A stretch of DNA of 64,000 bases from Tengunoibacter tsumagoiensis (GTDB lineage: Bacteria; Chloroflexota; Ktedonobacteria; Ktedonobacterales; Ktedonobacteraceae). The first letter of the stretch is position 1. Each line of letters starts with the position of its first letter. The notes beneath the pieces are model-generated. The model saw only the letters and a list, made by a program, of their open reading frames with translations, was not told the DNA's origin and ran no database searches. Below are positions 33,966 through 44,015 of this stretch, piece after piece. The stretch spans positions 425,493 through 489,492 of the forward strand of contig NZ_BIFR01000001.1 in the NCBI RefSeq assembly GCF_003967535.1, read 5' to 3'. A program made the translations under genes and the position numbers.

Positions 33966-34039
33966 TATAATCAGGCAATAGATGACAGCCAATCGAAGAT
34001 GGCTGGCCTCTGCCTTTGCAATTGGCTGTAGCAGAGCCA
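33966..34039 (+). promoter_or_regulatory. pdxST leader: -10 box and two mutually exclusive helices
   Basis: TATAAT is at 33966-33971 with a weak -35; transcription would begin near 33978. Helix A pairs ACAGCCAAT (33985-33993) with ATTGGCTGT (34021-34029). Helix B pairs TGGCCTCTGC (34004-34013, one bulged C) with GCAGAGCCA (34031-34039). B's left arm lies in A's loop and the 1-nt gap to its right arm makes both together unlikely. The leader could therefore switch. No T-run is attached. Confidence 0.4.
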
Positions 34040-34105
34040 CAAATGCCTGTGATAGAATCTTGGTAAAGAGACTACCCTATACTACCCCCCCAGGAGAGAC
34101 ATGTC

Positions 34106-34993
34106 ATGCAAAAACAGACAGGAACGATACAAGTTAAGCGCAGCTTCCCAGAGATGCTTAAAGGTGGAGTCATCTGCGACGTTGTCAATGCCGAACAGGC
34201 AAGAATTGCTGAAGAGGCCGGTGCCTCCGCAGTTATGGCACTGGAGCGCGTCCCCGCCGATATCCGTGTGCAAGGTGGAGTCGCACGTATGAGCGATCCC
34301 GAACTGATCATCCAGATTAAGCAGGCAGTAACCATTCCAGTAATGGCGAAGTGCCGTATCGGCCATTTTGTCGAAGCAGAGATTCTCCAGGCCATTGGTG
34401 TAGACTGTATTGACGAGTCCGAGGTCCTGACGCCAGCCGATGAGCGCTATCATGTCAACAAACATCAATTTGCCGTTCCGTTTGTATGTGGAGCACGCAA
34501 TCTGGGCGAAGCGCTGCGCCGTATCGGGGAGGGCGCGGCCATGATCCGTACCAAAGGTGAGGCTGGAACCGGCGATGTTATTGAGGCTGTACGCCATATG
34601 CGCACCATCATGGATGATATTCGCCGCCTGCAAAACCTGCCCGAAGAGCAGTTGATGACCGAAGCCAAAGAGCTGGGCGCACCTTATGAACTGGTTCTGG
34701 AGATTGCTCGTACTGGCAAACTGCCAGTAGTTAATTTCTCCGCCGGTGGTGTAGCCACGCCAGCTGATGCAGCCCTGATGATGCGCCTGGGAGCAGAAGG
34801 GGTCTTTGTAGGCTCAGGTATCTTTAAATCAGGCGACCCGATGGCGCGTGCAAAGGCCATTGTTAAGGCAACCACTCATTATCAGGACCCGGATATTCTG
34901 GCTGAAGTCTCTCGTAATCTGGGCGAACCTATGGTTGGTATCAATGTCGACAAGTTGCCTGAGCAACAGCAGATGGCACGTCGCGGCTGGTAA
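34106..34993 (+). CDS. pdxS: Pyridoxal 5'-phosphate synthase lyase subunit PdxS
   Basis: 295 aa, normal length. (beta/alpha)8 barrel with D25 (VICDVVN), K82 (VMAKCRIGH) for the Schiff base, and a later lysine in [15 protein letters not shown] precedes the ATG. PdxS condenses ribose 5-phosphate, glyceraldehyde 3-phosphate and ammonia, the latter from PdxT, into PLP in a large cytosolic complex. pdxT follows 14 nt later. Confidence 0.97.
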   Translation: MQKQTGTIQVKRSFPEMLKGGVICDVVNAEQARIAEEAGASAVMALERVPADIRVQGGVARMSDPELIIQIKQAVTIPVMAKCRIGHFVEAEILQAIGVDCIDESEVLTPADERYHVNKHQFAVPFVCGARNLGEALRRIGEGAAMIRTKGEAGTGDVIEAVRHMRTIMDDIRRLQNLPEEQLMTEAKELGAPYELVLEIARTGKLPVVNFSAGGVATPADAALMMRLGAEGVFVGSGIFKSGDPMARAKAIVKATTHYQDPDILAEVSRNLGEPMVGINVDKLPEQQQMARRGW

Positions 34994-35007
34994 GTGGAAA
35001 TTTTCGT

Positions 35008-35616
35008 ATGGAAAACTACAACTTTAGACCACGCATCGGCGTATTAGCTTTGCAGGGCGATTTTGAAGCCCACCTGAAAATGTTGGCGCAACTGGGAGTA
35101 GACGGAAAAGCCGTCCGCCTGCCCGAGCATCTAGAGAAATTAGATGGTATAATAATACCAGGTGGTGAGAGCACCACAATTGGTAAGTTAATGGTCATCT
35201 ATGGTCTGGATGAGGTACTTCAACAGAAGCTCCGCGAAGGGCTTCCCGTCTGGGGAACCTGTGCTGGCCTGATCTTATTAGCAAAGGAGACGGATAACGC
35301 CCTTGCAGGTCAACCTCTGTTGGCAAGCATGGACATTCGCGTCCGCCGTAATGCGTTTGGCAGTCAGCGGGAAAGTTTCGAGACTGATCTGTCGGTGTCC
35401 GCTTTAGGTGAAGCGCCATTCCACGCATTCTTTATTCGTGGTCCCTCGATTGAAAAAGTCGGACCAACGGTAGAAGTGCTGGCAACGCTCGACGATGGAA
35501 CCATCGTCGCTGTCCGCGAAGGTACCTTCCTGGGTACAGCCTTTCATCCTGAAGTGTCTGGAGACACCCGTTTCCATGAGTACTTTCTCCGCATAGTACA
35601 GAGCGTCAATCGGTAG
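35008..35616 (+). CDS. pdxT: Pyridoxal 5'-phosphate synthase glutaminase subunit PdxT
   Basis: 202 aa. Class I glutaminase: GGESTT (52-57), the nucleophile C85 in WGTCAGL, and the His-Glu pair in FHPEVSGD. It hydrolyses glutamine and channels ammonia to PdxS. The gene is 14 nt after pdxS, so they are co-transcribed. Confidence 0.96.
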   Translation: MENYNFRPRIGVLALQGDFEAHLKMLAQLGVDGKAVRLPEHLEKLDGIIIPGGESTTIGKLMVIYGLDEVLQQKLREGLPVWGTCAGLILLAKETDNALAGQPLLASMDIRVRRNAFGSQRESFETDLSVSALGEAPFHAFFIRGPSIEKVGPTVEVLATLDDGTIVAVREGTFLGTAFHPEVSGDTRFHEYFLRIVQSVNR

Positions 35617-35697
35617 CCTCTACATAAGTAGGATGAGCCCGCTGTGGATCATTTCCTACGCATTTGTCTAGAAGAGCACCAGACGCAGGAGCACTGG

Positions 35698-36756
35698 ATG
35701 ATACGACCGGTACTGTATGTCGATCTGCCGGGGATCATCTACGCCATTGACCACCGGGCTCGTAGCCGTCAGCACGAACTGGCAAACTTCGTGTGCTGGC
35801 TCGAGCCGGTAGAGAATGCATTACCACCGCCTCCCATTCTGAGACATATTCTTCCATTACATCCTGCCGCTCGAACCTGGATCTGTGAGGATCACTGGCG
35901 CTTACTTGGATTTGCGCAGGTTCTGGAGCGCCCCTCCCATACAACATGGGAGCTCTCATATTTAGCTTCGATGGCTCAGGCAAATCTAGCCAGCGAAGAC
36001 ATCCTTGCCGCCCTGCTTGACTACACCTTAGAGATGGCGGCCATGCATGGAATTCTCCGCGTTTTCGCCAAGGTCGAGGACGATATTCCAGAGCTGGAAA
36101 TGTTCCACCGCTCTGGTTTTCAGCGCTATGCTCGGGAACTGACGTATGTCTATGATCCACAGCAATCAGATGCGCCTGGCTCTCTGCCCCTGCACGAGCC
36201 CGACCTCCCTTCGCTTCGTCGTTGGAATCGCCACCATGTGTGGGGCTTGTATCAGCTCTATCGGGCTGTAACCCCACAGCGCGTTCTAACGGCAGAACTG
36301 CTGGAGAATAGCGAAGAATACGCCCGGCTCCAGGTCGGATCACTACGCCCTTCCGTATTTTCCCAGGGGAGTGAGAATTATGTATGTGACGTCGGTGTGC
36401 GCATCGGAGCCTGGGTGCGGCTGTATCGAGGGAACGGATCGAAGCCGCATCGTATTGCCTTGATTGTTCACCCAGAGCACACTGATCTGGCAGAACCACT
36501 TTTGCGTTTTGCCATCAGGCGGCTACTGGCAGCAGACGTACGACGCATCTATTGCCTGGTGCGCGAGTACGACTCTTTTGTTATCACTGCTTTACGCAAT
36601 AGTGGATTTGAGCAGGCCTCCACCAAAGTCCTGCTCGTGCGACACGTAGCCTTACTCGCTACGAGGCAGAGCACTGTCCCCCTACTAGAGCAACGAGCAG
36701 TCTATGGCTTGAAGGGCCTGGGGACGGTCAATTCTCGCCAAAAAATAATGAGGTGA
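35698..36756 (+). CDS. Double GNAT-like acetyltransferase
   Basis: 352 aa from ATG 35698, which has CAGGAG 6 nt upstream and opens [13 protein letters not shown], a typical GNAT start. A GTG at 35644 is also in frame. Two half-GNAT domains are seen, ending in [18 protein letters not shown] and [17 protein letters not shown]. The acetyl-CoA-binding loop (R/QxxGxG/A) is poorly conserved in both, so activity is uncertain. It lies between pdxT and the SpoIIIAA/R3H gene and overlaps the latter's possible GTG start. Confidence 0.7.
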   Translation: MIRPVLYVDLPGIIYAIDHRARSRQHELANFVCWLEPVENALPPPPILRHILPLHPAARTWICEDHWRLLGFAQVLERPSHTTWELSYLASMAQANLASEDILAALLDYTLEMAAMHGILRVFAKVEDDIPELEMFHRSGFQRYARELTYVYDPQQSDAPGSLPLHEPDLPSLRRWNRHHVWGLYQLYRAVTPQRVLTAELLENSEEYARLQVGSLRPSVFSQGSENYVCDVGVRIGAWVRLYRGNGSKPHRIALIVHPEHTDLAEPLLRFAIRRLLAADVRRIYCLVREYDSFVITALRNSGFEQASTKVLLVRHVALLATRQSTVPLLEQRAVYGLKGLGTVNSRQKIMR

Positions 36757-36767
36757 TAAAACTGCCT

Positions 36768-38648
36768 ATGCAACATGTGATCACTGACGATCTGGAGGCT
36801 CTGCTGGCGACACTCCCGCCAGATATCCATGACGCGGTTAATCGGCTAGACAACCGAAGCGAACTGCTTGAGATCGTGCTGGACCTTGGGCGCACCGCCG
36901 AAGGCCGATTCCCTGATGGGGAGGTGATCCTTAGTACAACACCGGTGACCTATGCCGATCTGGAATATGTGGTCAAACGCATTGGGGAATTCGGCGATGA
37001 TAATCGCGCTGGTATTGAGCGAACACTCCACCGTATTAGCGCTATGCGCAATCGCAAAGGGAGAATTGTCGGTCTGACCTGCCGTATCGGTCGTGCGGTG
37101 CTTGGCAGTATTGCCCTGATCCGTGATATTGTCGAACAGGGTCAGTCTATCTTGATTCTTGGTCGCCCAGGCGTGGGGAAAACCACCCTGCTGCGTGAAA
37201 TTGCTCGCGTCCTGGCGGACGAGGCGAATAAACGGGTGGTGGTGGTCGATACCTCGAATGAGATCGCTGGCGATGGGGATATTCCTCATCCTGGTATTGG
37301 CCGCGCTCGACGTATGCAGGTGGCACGCACTGCCGAACAACATTCGGTCATGATTGAGGCCGTAGAGAACCATATGCCGCAGGTCATTGTTATCGATGAG
37401 ATCGGTACTGAGCTCGAAGCCGCTGCCGCCCGGACGATCGCTGAACGCGGCGTTCAACTGGTCGCAACTGCTCACGGAACCTCTCTTGGCAATCTACTAG
37501 TCAATCCAACGCTGGCTGATCTGGTTGGTGGCATTCAGACGGTAACCCTTGGTGATGAGGAGGCCCGCCGACGCCATACCCAGAAAAGTATTCTGGAGCG
37601 TAAAGCTCCTCCCACCTTTGATGTTGTGGTTGAGCAGCAGAGTTGGGAAGAGGTGACGGTGCATCGGGATGTGGCCGATACGGTCGATAATATGCTGCGC
37701 GGCCAGCCTGTTATCTCTGAGGAGCGCACACGCGATGAAGAGACCGGTCATGTCTCGGTACGTCGCGCTACATCTGGTGGAATGGATGTCCCCGGCTGGG
37801 GCGCTGGTCTGGGTGGCTCAAATCTGGCTGGACGCCAGGGCCAGGGCTTTACCAGCAGTATGTTCGAGCGCGAACGGCCCGAGCGCGGAGGCCCCAATGG
37901 AGGCTTTGGTCAGTTCCGCCAGGGTCCATCCCAGGGCGGGCCACGCAATCCACGAGGACGAAACCAGACTACTGCACAGGTCTCTCCTCAGGTTCAGGCT
38001 CTGGCTCCTACGGGAACTTCGTCGGCTGCAACTGCGGTCCTGCCTGCTGTTCGTCCGGTAAACGAGATTCAGGAGGGGATCTATCAAGCTGCCGAACCAG
38101 TGACAGATGTCTCGCTTAAGAAGACGCTCCGCGTCTATCCCTTTGGCGTCAATCGCGATCGTCTCGCTGAGTCCGCTCGCCAGCTTCGCGTCCCTGTCCT
38201 GGTCACAAACAATGAAAAAGAGGCCGATGCCGTCATTACGCTGAAAAATTATTACCGCCGTCAGCCCGAACGCTTGCAGCAGGCTGAGCAAGAGCGCAAG
38301 CTGATTATTATTCTTAAAAATAATTCAATCATGCAAATGCAACATGCACTCGCGCGCATCTTTGATATCCCAGAGGTCCCCGTCTCGGATGAGGATGCAG
38401 AGGAGTCTGGCGCTGGCATAGCATCAGAGATGGCGGAGTTCGATGATCCCACGAAGCAGGCCATGTTGGAGACTGAGGACGCGATCCATCAGGTTCTGAA
38501 TAAAGGGCTCACTACTGCCGAGCTGGCACCTGCCAATGCTTATATTCGACGCTTACAGCATCAAATGGCTACACGCTATAACCTTATCTCGCGTAGTCGC
38601 GGGAAAGAGCCCTATCGACGGGTCAAAATCTTTCGCTCTCGCGAGTAG
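36768..38648 (+). CDS. SpoIIIAA-type AAA ATPase with C-terminal R3H domain
   Basis: 626 aa from ATG 36768 (AGGTGA about 11 nt upstream; GTG 36753 overlaps the previous stop and is an alternative). P-loop GRPGVGKTT near residue 131, Walker [12 protein letters not shown], then ATAHGTS. A Gly/Arg/Gln-rich linker covers ~340-440. The end carries an R3H motif in [13 protein letters not shown], a single-strand nucleic-acid binder. The same arrangement is known in cyanobacteria and in plastids (Ycf45) and is of unclear function. The architecture suggests an ATP-driven action on single-stranded nucleic acid, not sporulation. Confidence 0.85.
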   Translation: MQHVITDDLEALLATLPPDIHDAVNRLDNRSELLEIVLDLGRTAEGRFPDGEVILSTTPVTYADLEYVVKRIGEFGDDNRAGIERTLHRISAMRNRKGRIVGLTCRIGRAVLGSIALIRDIVEQGQSILILGRPGVGKTTLLREIARVLADEANKRVVVVDTSNEIAGDGDIPHPGIGRARRMQVARTAEQHSVMIEAVENHMPQVIVIDEIGTELEAAAARTIAERGVQLVATAHGTSLGNLLVNPTLADLVGGIQTVTLGDEEARRRHTQKSILERKAPPTFDVVVEQQSWEEVTVHRDVADTVDNMLRGQPVISEERTRDEETGHVSVRRATSGGMDVPGWGAGLGGSNLAGRQGQGFTSSMFERERPERGGPNGGFGQFRQGPSQGGPRNPRGRNQTTAQVSPQVQALAPTGTSSAATAVLPAVRPVNEIQEGIYQAAEPVTDVSLKKTLRVYPFGVNRDRLAESARQLRVPVLVTNNEKEADAVITLKNYYRRQPERLQQAEQERKLIIILKNNSIMQMQHALARIFDIPEVPVSDEDAEESGAGIASEMAEFDDPTKQAMLETEDAIHQVLNKGLTTAELAPANAYIRRLQHQMATRYNLISRSRGKEPYRRVKIFRSRE

Positions 38649-38657
38649 CGAGAAGTA

Positions 38658-38690
38658 CAGGGACGCCTCGCGCGTCCCTGTTTTTGTTTT
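38658..38690 (+). terminator. Intrinsic terminator of the pdx/R3H operon
   Basis: CAGGGACGC (38658-38666) pairs with GCGTCCCTG (38672-38680) over a 5-nt loop, followed by TTTTTGTTTT. Confidence 0.9.
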
Positions 38691-38717
38691 TGGAAGATTG
38701 TTTGACTTTCTCTTCTG

Positions 38718-38746
38718 TTGTCACGACTTCTCTCTTACGCTATAAT
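38718..38746 (+). promoter_or_regulatory. Promoter of the threonine ammonia-lyase gene
   Basis: TTGTCA (38718-38723), a 17-bp spacer, TATAAT (38741-38746). The start point near 38753 leaves a ~80-nt leader before ATG 38835. Confidence 0.72.
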
Positions 38747-38834
38747 CCTTTTCATACATCAGGCGTTGAGGCTGAGGCTATTGCCATGACGGCCAGGTTC
38801 CTACGTCGGAGTAAGAAGGAGTCATAAAGAGAAT

Positions 38835-40106
38835 ATGCACTTAATCGAACATGATACGACCGATGGAGCTAGCCATGAGGCTCTGCCCGCCGTTACTATC
38901 GCTGATATCTGGCAAGCCTATAAATATCTTAAACCACTTATTCATCATACTCCTCTGGATCACTCGCGCACCCTGAGCCAGCTAACAGGGGCCGAGATCT
39001 ATCTTAAAGGCGAACATATGCAACGCTCCGGAGCCTTTAAGGTCCGTGGCGCTGGCTACAAAATCTCTCGTCTGACTCCTGAACAATATCAGGCTGGCGT
39101 GATTGCTGCCTCCGCAGGAAATCATGCTCAAGGTGTGGCGATTGCAGCTGCACAACACAATACGCCTTGCACTATTGTGATGCCTGAGAATGCTCCTCTG
39201 GCAAAGGTCATGGCCACGCAGAGCTATGGTGCCAATGTGGTACTCTATGGCGCTACATACGATGATGCCTACCAACATTGCTGTGAACTTCAGGCCCAAT
39301 CTGGCGCGACCTTTATCCATGCATTCGATGATCCTGAGATTATTGCCGGTCAGGGTACGCTTGGCCTGGAGATGCTCAATGATCTGCCGGATGCGGATGC
39401 TATTGTGGTCCCCATCGGTGGTGGAGGGCTAATCTCTGGCATCGCTATTGCCGCTCGCGCTCTGAAGCCCGATATTACTATTATTGGTGTACAGGCAGCC
39501 GGGGCAGGGAGCTGCAAGGCATCTATCTCTGCCGGCGAACTACGCACTTTACCATCCATTACAACGATTGCTGATGGCATTGCTGTCAAACGGCCCGGCA
39601 CATTGACGTTCTCGTTGATTCAAAAGCTGGTGGATGATATTGTTCTGGTGGAAGATGAAGCCACTATTCATGCTGTGCTCTTACTGATGGAGCGCCATAA
39701 GATGCTGGTAGAGGGCGCTGGAGCAATCGGTCTGGCAGCACTGCTGAGCGGTGCCGTTAATCTAAAGGGCAAGAAGGTTCTGGTCCCTTTAACCGGGGGA
39801 AATATCGATATTCATCTGGTCAGCCGCTTTATTGAACATGGTCTGGCTGGAGCTGGCAGGTCGTTTGTCATTCATGCACGCCTGACGGATCGACCTGGTG
39901 AGCTGATGCGCATGCTCTCGGTCATTGCTGAGATGCGGATCAATGTGATTGATGTACGCCACCAACGTATCTCCAGCCGGTTGCCAATTATGCAGCGGGA
40001 AGAGACCATTACGTTAGAGACGCGCGATCGTAAGCAGTGTGAGGAGCTTTTAGAACGTCTGCGTAAGGAAGGCTATATGGTAGAAGAGGCTCAATCTTTC
40101 GATTAA
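38835..40106 (+). CDS. ilvA: Threonine ammonia-lyase (threonine dehydratase), ACT-containing
   Basis: 423 aa. PLP lysine K69 in SGAFKVRGA, the substrate-loop SAGNHAQGVA, and the phosphate-binding GGGGLISG. A C-terminal ACT-like domain (~335-420) with RSFVIHARLTDRPGEL is single, as in the shorter biosynthetic or catabolic enzymes. It converts L-threonine to 2-oxobutanoate and ammonia, feeding isoleucine synthesis, and may deaminate serine. Feedback by isoleucine is usual for ACT-bearing forms but not demonstrated here. The RBS is weak (AAGGAG is ~14 nt upstream). Confidence 0.92.
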   Translation: MHLIEHDTTDGASHEALPAVTIADIWQAYKYLKPLIHHTPLDHSRTLSQLTGAEIYLKGEHMQRSGAFKVRGAGYKISRLTPEQYQAGVIAASAGNHAQGVAIAAAQHNTPCTIVMPENAPLAKVMATQSYGANVVLYGATYDDAYQHCCELQAQSGATFIHAFDDPEIIAGQGTLGLEMLNDLPDADAIVVPIGGGGLISGIAIAARALKPDITIIGVQAAGAGSCKASISAGELRTLPSITTIADGIAVKRPGTLTFSLIQKLVDDIVLVEDEATIHAVLLLMERHKMLVEGAGAIGLAALLSGAVNLKGKKVLVPLTGGNIDIHLVSRFIEHGLAGAGRSFVIHARLTDRPGELMRMLSVIAEMRINVIDVRHQRISSRLPIMQREETITLETRDRKQCEELLERLRKEGYMVEEAQSFD

Positions 40107-40111
40107 AGAAG

Positions 40112-40804
40112 ATCACTTGTCTCTTTCCCCTCTTTCCTCTTCCGCTCTGGTCACCCCTCCATAGTTCAATGGGAAACGGAAAACGGGAACAGAAGCTATG
40201 GTGGGGCTACCATGGTGGAATGGGACGTTTCGGCAGGAGACAAGCAACCTGCCCTACTTTTTATATTGTCATATGCTTTAAAAACATATTATACAATTTC
40301 AAGTAGGGAAAGTCGCTTGTCTCTTTCCTCTGGTCCCATTCCACTGTGTGAGCCCCTCCATGGCTTCATTGGAACATAAGACATGGAGGGGCTGGCATTG
40401 GTGGAGCTTCACGATTTGGCAGGAGACAAGCTACCTGCCCTACTGTTTTATCATACCATGCTCTATTTGCGTGTAAAAAGATGTAGAGTAGGCAAAGTCG
40501 CTTGTCTCTTTCCTCTGCTCCCACTCCGCTCTGTGAGCCCCTCCATAGTTCAATGGGAAACGGGAAACGGGAACAGAAGCTATGGTGGGGCTATCATTGC
40601 TGGAGCTTCACGATTTGGCAGGAGACAAGCTACCTGCCCTACTCTAGTGTTGTTTGATGCTCTATTTTGCGTGTAAAAAGATGTAGAGTAGGGCGTCTCT
40701 TTCCTCTGCTCCCACTCCACTCTGTGAACCCCTCCATGGCTTAATGGGAAACGATGCCTATGGAGGGGCAAGCATGGTCGGGCTTCACGATTGAGCAACT
40801 GACA
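40112..40804. repeat. Array of four long palindromic repeat elements
   Basis: Elements at about 40112-40258, 40302-40444, 40487-40643 and 40687-40804 are near copies. Each has outer arms AGTAGGG...GCTTGTCTC and GAGACAAGC...CCCTACT, and an inner stem such as AGCCCCTCCATG/CATGGAGGGGCT in the second (40351-40362 with 40382-40393). Spacers of ~43 bp between them share GCGTGTAAAAAGATGTAG-type sequence. The last element lacks its right arm. The array fills the gap between two convergent genes and holds no gene. Confidence 0.85.
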
Positions 40805-40821
40805 TTGCAAAAACCAGATCA

Positions 40822-41592
40822 CTAATTACTGGCAGGCTTAGCAACCGTCACTTTATTTGAATAGGTCGCGCTCTGACCCAATTCATCAGTCACGGTGAGT
40901 GTCACTGTGTAGGTGCCATCTTGCTGGTAATAATGATACGTTGAGGAAGAATAAGTATCGGTTTCAGGTCTAGAATTATCGCCAAAATCCCAGGTATAGC
41001 TGGCGATATGAGTGCTGGGATCAGCCGCACTTAATGAAGCATCAAAACTGACCTGATCGTAGAACCAGTAGCTTGTTGACGTCTGCGCGGTGAACGAAGC
41101 CGTTGGAGGCGGCGGCAAAACCTGGACGCTGATTGCATCATTGCTCGTTTGACCCAAAGGATCTATGACGGTAACGCTAATGATATGATTACCATTTGTC
41201 TGATACTGATAGGAGATCTCCTGTCCATGATAACCGCCATTCACTGGCTGATTGCTTGGCGTGCTCGAGCCCGGTCCGCCGCCGAAGCCTCCTGAGCTCG
41301 AAGTATCGCCAAAATTCCAGGTATACTTCAGATCTCGACCATTGCCCTGAGCTTTAAAAGTCGTTGCCTTATAAAGGGTCAGAGTACTGCTGGCCAACGA
41401 CGCAATCTTCACGGTCGGTTTAGGATAGCCCAGGGTAATACCAGTCTGTCCAGCCCATTGGAGCCAGTAAAGATTGCCTGCAATGAGCGCAACAATAACC
41501 AGAAGCAGGACGATCCAGGCCAGTCGTTTGTTCCAAAGTGTGGCCACACTGGATGATGTGGCCGGTTCAAGAGGCGCAATAGGTACCGACAT
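40822..41592 (-). CDS. Single-TM protein with two PKD domains
   Basis: 256 aa. Cytoplasmic N-terminus (~25 residues), one membrane helix (~27-48), then two extracytoplasmic PKD domains with YTWNFGDTSSSG...SVTVIDPLG and YTWDFGDNSRPE...VTLTVTDELG. The first contains a Gly/Ser/Pro insert. Extracellular adhesion or scaffold is the usual role. Its start codon overlaps the stop of the upstream zinc-ribbon gene (TAATG), so the two are translated together. Confidence 0.82.
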   Translation of the reverse strand: MSVPIAPLEPATSSSVATLWNKRLAWIVLLLVIVALIAGNLYWLQWAGQTGITLGYPKPTVKIASLASSTLTLYKATTFKAQGNGRDLKYTWNFGDTSSSGGFGGGPGSSTPSNQPVNGGYHGQEISYQYQTNGNHIISVTVIDPLGQTSNDAISVQVLPPPPTASFTAQTSTSYWFYDQVSFDASLSAADPSTHIASYTWDFGDNSRPETDTYSSSTYHYYQQDGTYTVTLTVTDELGQSATYSNKVTVAKPASN

Positions 41593-44015
41593 TATACTAA
41601 ACCTCCTTCTGATGGTGTCTGAGGGGCTTCGGGCTGTGAGCCTATTGGTGGATAATTCGGCTGCGACCCTACCGGTGGATAATTCGGCTGTGATCCTACT
41701 GGTGGATAATTTGGCTGCGACCCCACCGGTGGATAATTCGGCTGTGATCCTACTGGTGGATAATTCGGCTGTGATCCTACTGGTGGATAACCTGAAGGAG
41801 TGGGATAGGGAAAGACCGGCTGCGGTGTGGCTAACACTACACCCTCTGGTGTAGTGGCCAGAGCACTGGCACCGCTGGCCAGCAGGAATAAGCCAGGGAT
41901 AGCAATCAACAACGTTGCAACAATATCTCGAATGCGCTGATTAAGATCGAGCGTAATCACATGATTAAGGCTGATTAGCTGAACACCAGTAAGAATTGAG
42001 ATGATTGTCAGTAGAATGAGAAAAATGATAGCTCCATAGAAGAGCGCACGCGCACCGCTTTGTCGCGTTCGACGTGGCTGTCCCGTCAGACGATCGAGCA
42101 AAAAGAAACTGGGAATTGCAATCACCAGCAGTGGGGTCACCAGTGCCTGGCGAACGCTCGTCAGACCTGGGCGCAACTGGCTTATCTGATACATCCCTCC
42201 CAACGCTCCGATGAGAGCTGAGGTAATCAGAGCCCAGAGCAGCACATTCAGCACACCAACACCAATGGAAGACGTAACCTGATGCGTCTGTGAACCAAAG
42301 ACAGCGACTTGATTATGTGTAATGGTGCTGATCCCAACCAGAATCATCATCAAAACTGTAAAGGGCAGAGCAATCAACGCTCCCTGAATAGCAGCTGGAC
42401 CAGTTCCCTGAACGCGACCAAGTGCAGCACTCACGCGACCACCCAGAAACAGACTGATGACCGGAATAAGTAAGAGGAGATACATCCATGGTTGGATATG
42501 ACCACCAATCAGGCTAATGCTGGCGCTGGTCTGGCCTCGAGCAGTATAAAAACAACTATTATAACTATAAGCACTTAACTGAACCCCAGAGTTGGTAATA
42601 TCAATCGGCGCACCCAGCGAGAAGGCCAGAAGCATTGCAGCATGAATAGGTACCTGGCCCAATCCAAACAGGCTGATACTATACCAATCGGTACTTTCAC
42701 AGAGATTCGTCTGTAAGAAAGGGATTGAAAAACCACTGAAGGCAAGTAAGCTATAAACTGTGAGCAAAGCGAGTCCGAAACCCAGGCCCAGTGCCACAAG
42801 GCTTCCAGTTACAGCCCCCGCCATCTGTGGTCGAGTATTTGTATGTAAAAATGTATGGATCAACGATCGCCAATTGCCTTGAGCCAGTTTTAACGAGGCT
42901 CCAAGCAGGCCAAAGAGCGCTCCCCAGAACAGACCAGCGGCCAGGAGAGAGGGCACATCGACCGAAAGGGTGTAGTTTACATCCTGCGTTGTGGTATTTG
43001 CCACAATATTGTTAAAGTTACCATTGACCTGTGTTGATAAAAGGAACAGGATAAAGGTGTAGGGCAGAGCAATCACTGCACCACGCAATAGACTCTGGCG
43101 TGGGCGATTCTGAAAATCGCTACTGGCTGCAATATAGCCACCAATAATGAGAAAAATGGCTGGCAAAAAGAGCAGACCATGCAAAGGAAAGGCAAAATTC
43201 TCAGTTATTGATGCTGTATTATCACCATTGGCTGTAGTCGAGCTATAAGTAGCCTGGAGATGCTGCCCAATGCCATGCGCTGACAGGAACAGTTGCAGGA
43301 TATCGCGAAAAGGGTTTTGTACAGGAGTAATCGACAGATTTTGTCCGAGGAGAAAATTCACAGTCTCGTCTACATACTTGTTATCAGTCTTTGCTGCAAC
43401 GAGGTTATGCAGAATACTCGCCAGCACAGGCTCGAAAATAGAGAAGGTAATAACCCCCAATAAGGCCGCAACGATGCCGCCCAGGACGATTCCAAGCCAG
43501 AGATTACTTCCTAATGCTGGTTGAAAGAGACGAATCAAGACTTTCTGCACCAGATTTGGTTGGGCAGGGAGAATAACTGGTCTGGGTGTTGTTGGAACTG
43601 GTGGATACGTCCCCACTGATGCAGGGTAAGGCACAGGATTAGGATAATATGGCTGCTGCCCAGTCGGTTGCGAGAGAGAAGGAGATGGGTAAGCGCTTGC
43701 TCCAGCTACTGGCTGAACAGGTGGATAGGGCCCCGTCTGGGCAGCATAAGGCGTTGATGGCTGTGGACCAGTAGCTGGCAACGATGAAGATGGATAGGGA
43801 CCGGGCACAGCCTGGTAAGATGGTTCTGACTGCTGTGATTGTCCTATTTGAGAGGCTGGAGCATTGATCACGGTCTCATCAACTCCAGCCTGATGTGGAT
43901 CAGAAGATTGATTGTTCACTACTGTCGCATCAGTTGAAGACTCAATCTTATGCCCGCAATAATTGCAGAAGATTGCATCCGCAGGAATGGGCTTTCCACA
44001 AGATGAACATGTCAT
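41592..44015 (-). CDS. Zinc-ribbon polytopic membrane protein with Pro-rich tail
   Basis: 807 aa. A zinc ribbon opens the protein (C3, C6, C17, C20), followed by ~120 residues rich in Pro, Gln and Tyr. About a dozen membrane helices fill ~165-720 in three similar blocks, and the C-terminus has six 9-residue NYPPVGSQP-like units. No transport motif is recognised. The same zinc ribbon plus Pro-rich start occurs in the gene at 6149, suggesting a lineage-specific family. It is coupled to the PKD gene at 40822 by a 1-nt overlap; the two may form one surface complex (inference). Confidence 0.72.
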   Translation of the reverse strand: MTCSSCGKPIPADAIFCNYCGHKIESSTDATVVNNQSSDPHQAGVDETVINAPASQIGQSQQSEPSYQAVPGPYPSSSLPATGPQPSTPYAAQTGPYPPVQPVAGASAYPSPSLSQPTGQQPYYPNPVPYPASVGTYPPVPTTPRPVILPAQPNLVQKVLIRLFQPALGSNLWLGIVLGGIVAALLGVITFSIFEPVLASILHNLVAAKTDNKYVDETVNFLLGQNLSITPVQNPFRDILQLFLSAHGIGQHLQATYSSTTANGDNTASITENFAFPLHGLLFLPAIFLIIGGYIAASSDFQNRPRQSLLRGAVIALPYTFILFLLSTQVNGNFNNIVANTTTQDVNYTLSVDVPSLLAAGLFWGALFGLLGASLKLAQGNWRSLIHTFLHTNTRPQMAGAVTGSLVALGLGFGLALLTVYSLLAFSGFSIPFLQTNLCESTDWYSISLFGLGQVPIHAAMLLAFSLGAPIDITNSGVQLSAYSYNSCFYTARGQTSASISLIGGHIQPWMYLLLLIPVISLFLGGRVSAALGRVQGTGPAAIQGALIALPFTVLMMILVGISTITHNQVAVFGSQTHQVTSSIGVGVLNVLLWALITSALIGALGGMYQISQLRPGLTSVRQALVTPLLVIAIPSFFLLDRLTGQPRRTRQSGARALFYGAIIFLILLTIISILTGVQLISLNHVITLDLNQRIRDIVATLLIAIPGLFLLASGASALATTPEGVVLATPQPVFPYPTPSGYPPVGSQPNYPPVGSQPNYPPVGSQPNYPPVGSQPNYPPVGSQPNYPPIGSQPEAPQTPSEGGLV
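41633..41794 (-). repeat. Six tandem 27-bp coding repeats
   Basis: Units at 41633, 41660, 41687, 41714, 41741 and 41768 each encode a 9-residue PPVGSQPNY-like segment of the zinc-ribbon protein. Differences between units are mostly synonymous or a V/I change. The number may vary between strains by slippage without changing the frame. Confidence 0.9.

Noticed and set aside
33966..34039. H-type pseudoknot in the pdxST leader
   Set aside because: A single nucleotide between helix A and the right arm of helix B cannot span nine base pairs, so mutually exclusive helices are the better reading.
35735..36499. A 254-codon minus-strand frame opposite the GNAT gene
   Set aside because: It is wholly antisense to a gene with convincing motifs, has no RBS, and its residues (many Arg, Pro, His) are typical of a shadow frame.
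40112..40804. CRISPR array
   Set aside because: Repeats are ~150 bp and palindromic, spacers are similar to each other rather than unique, and no cas genes are near.
41633..41794. CRISPR-like 27-bp repeats
   Set aside because: There are no spacers between units and the repeats are in frame within a coding sequence.
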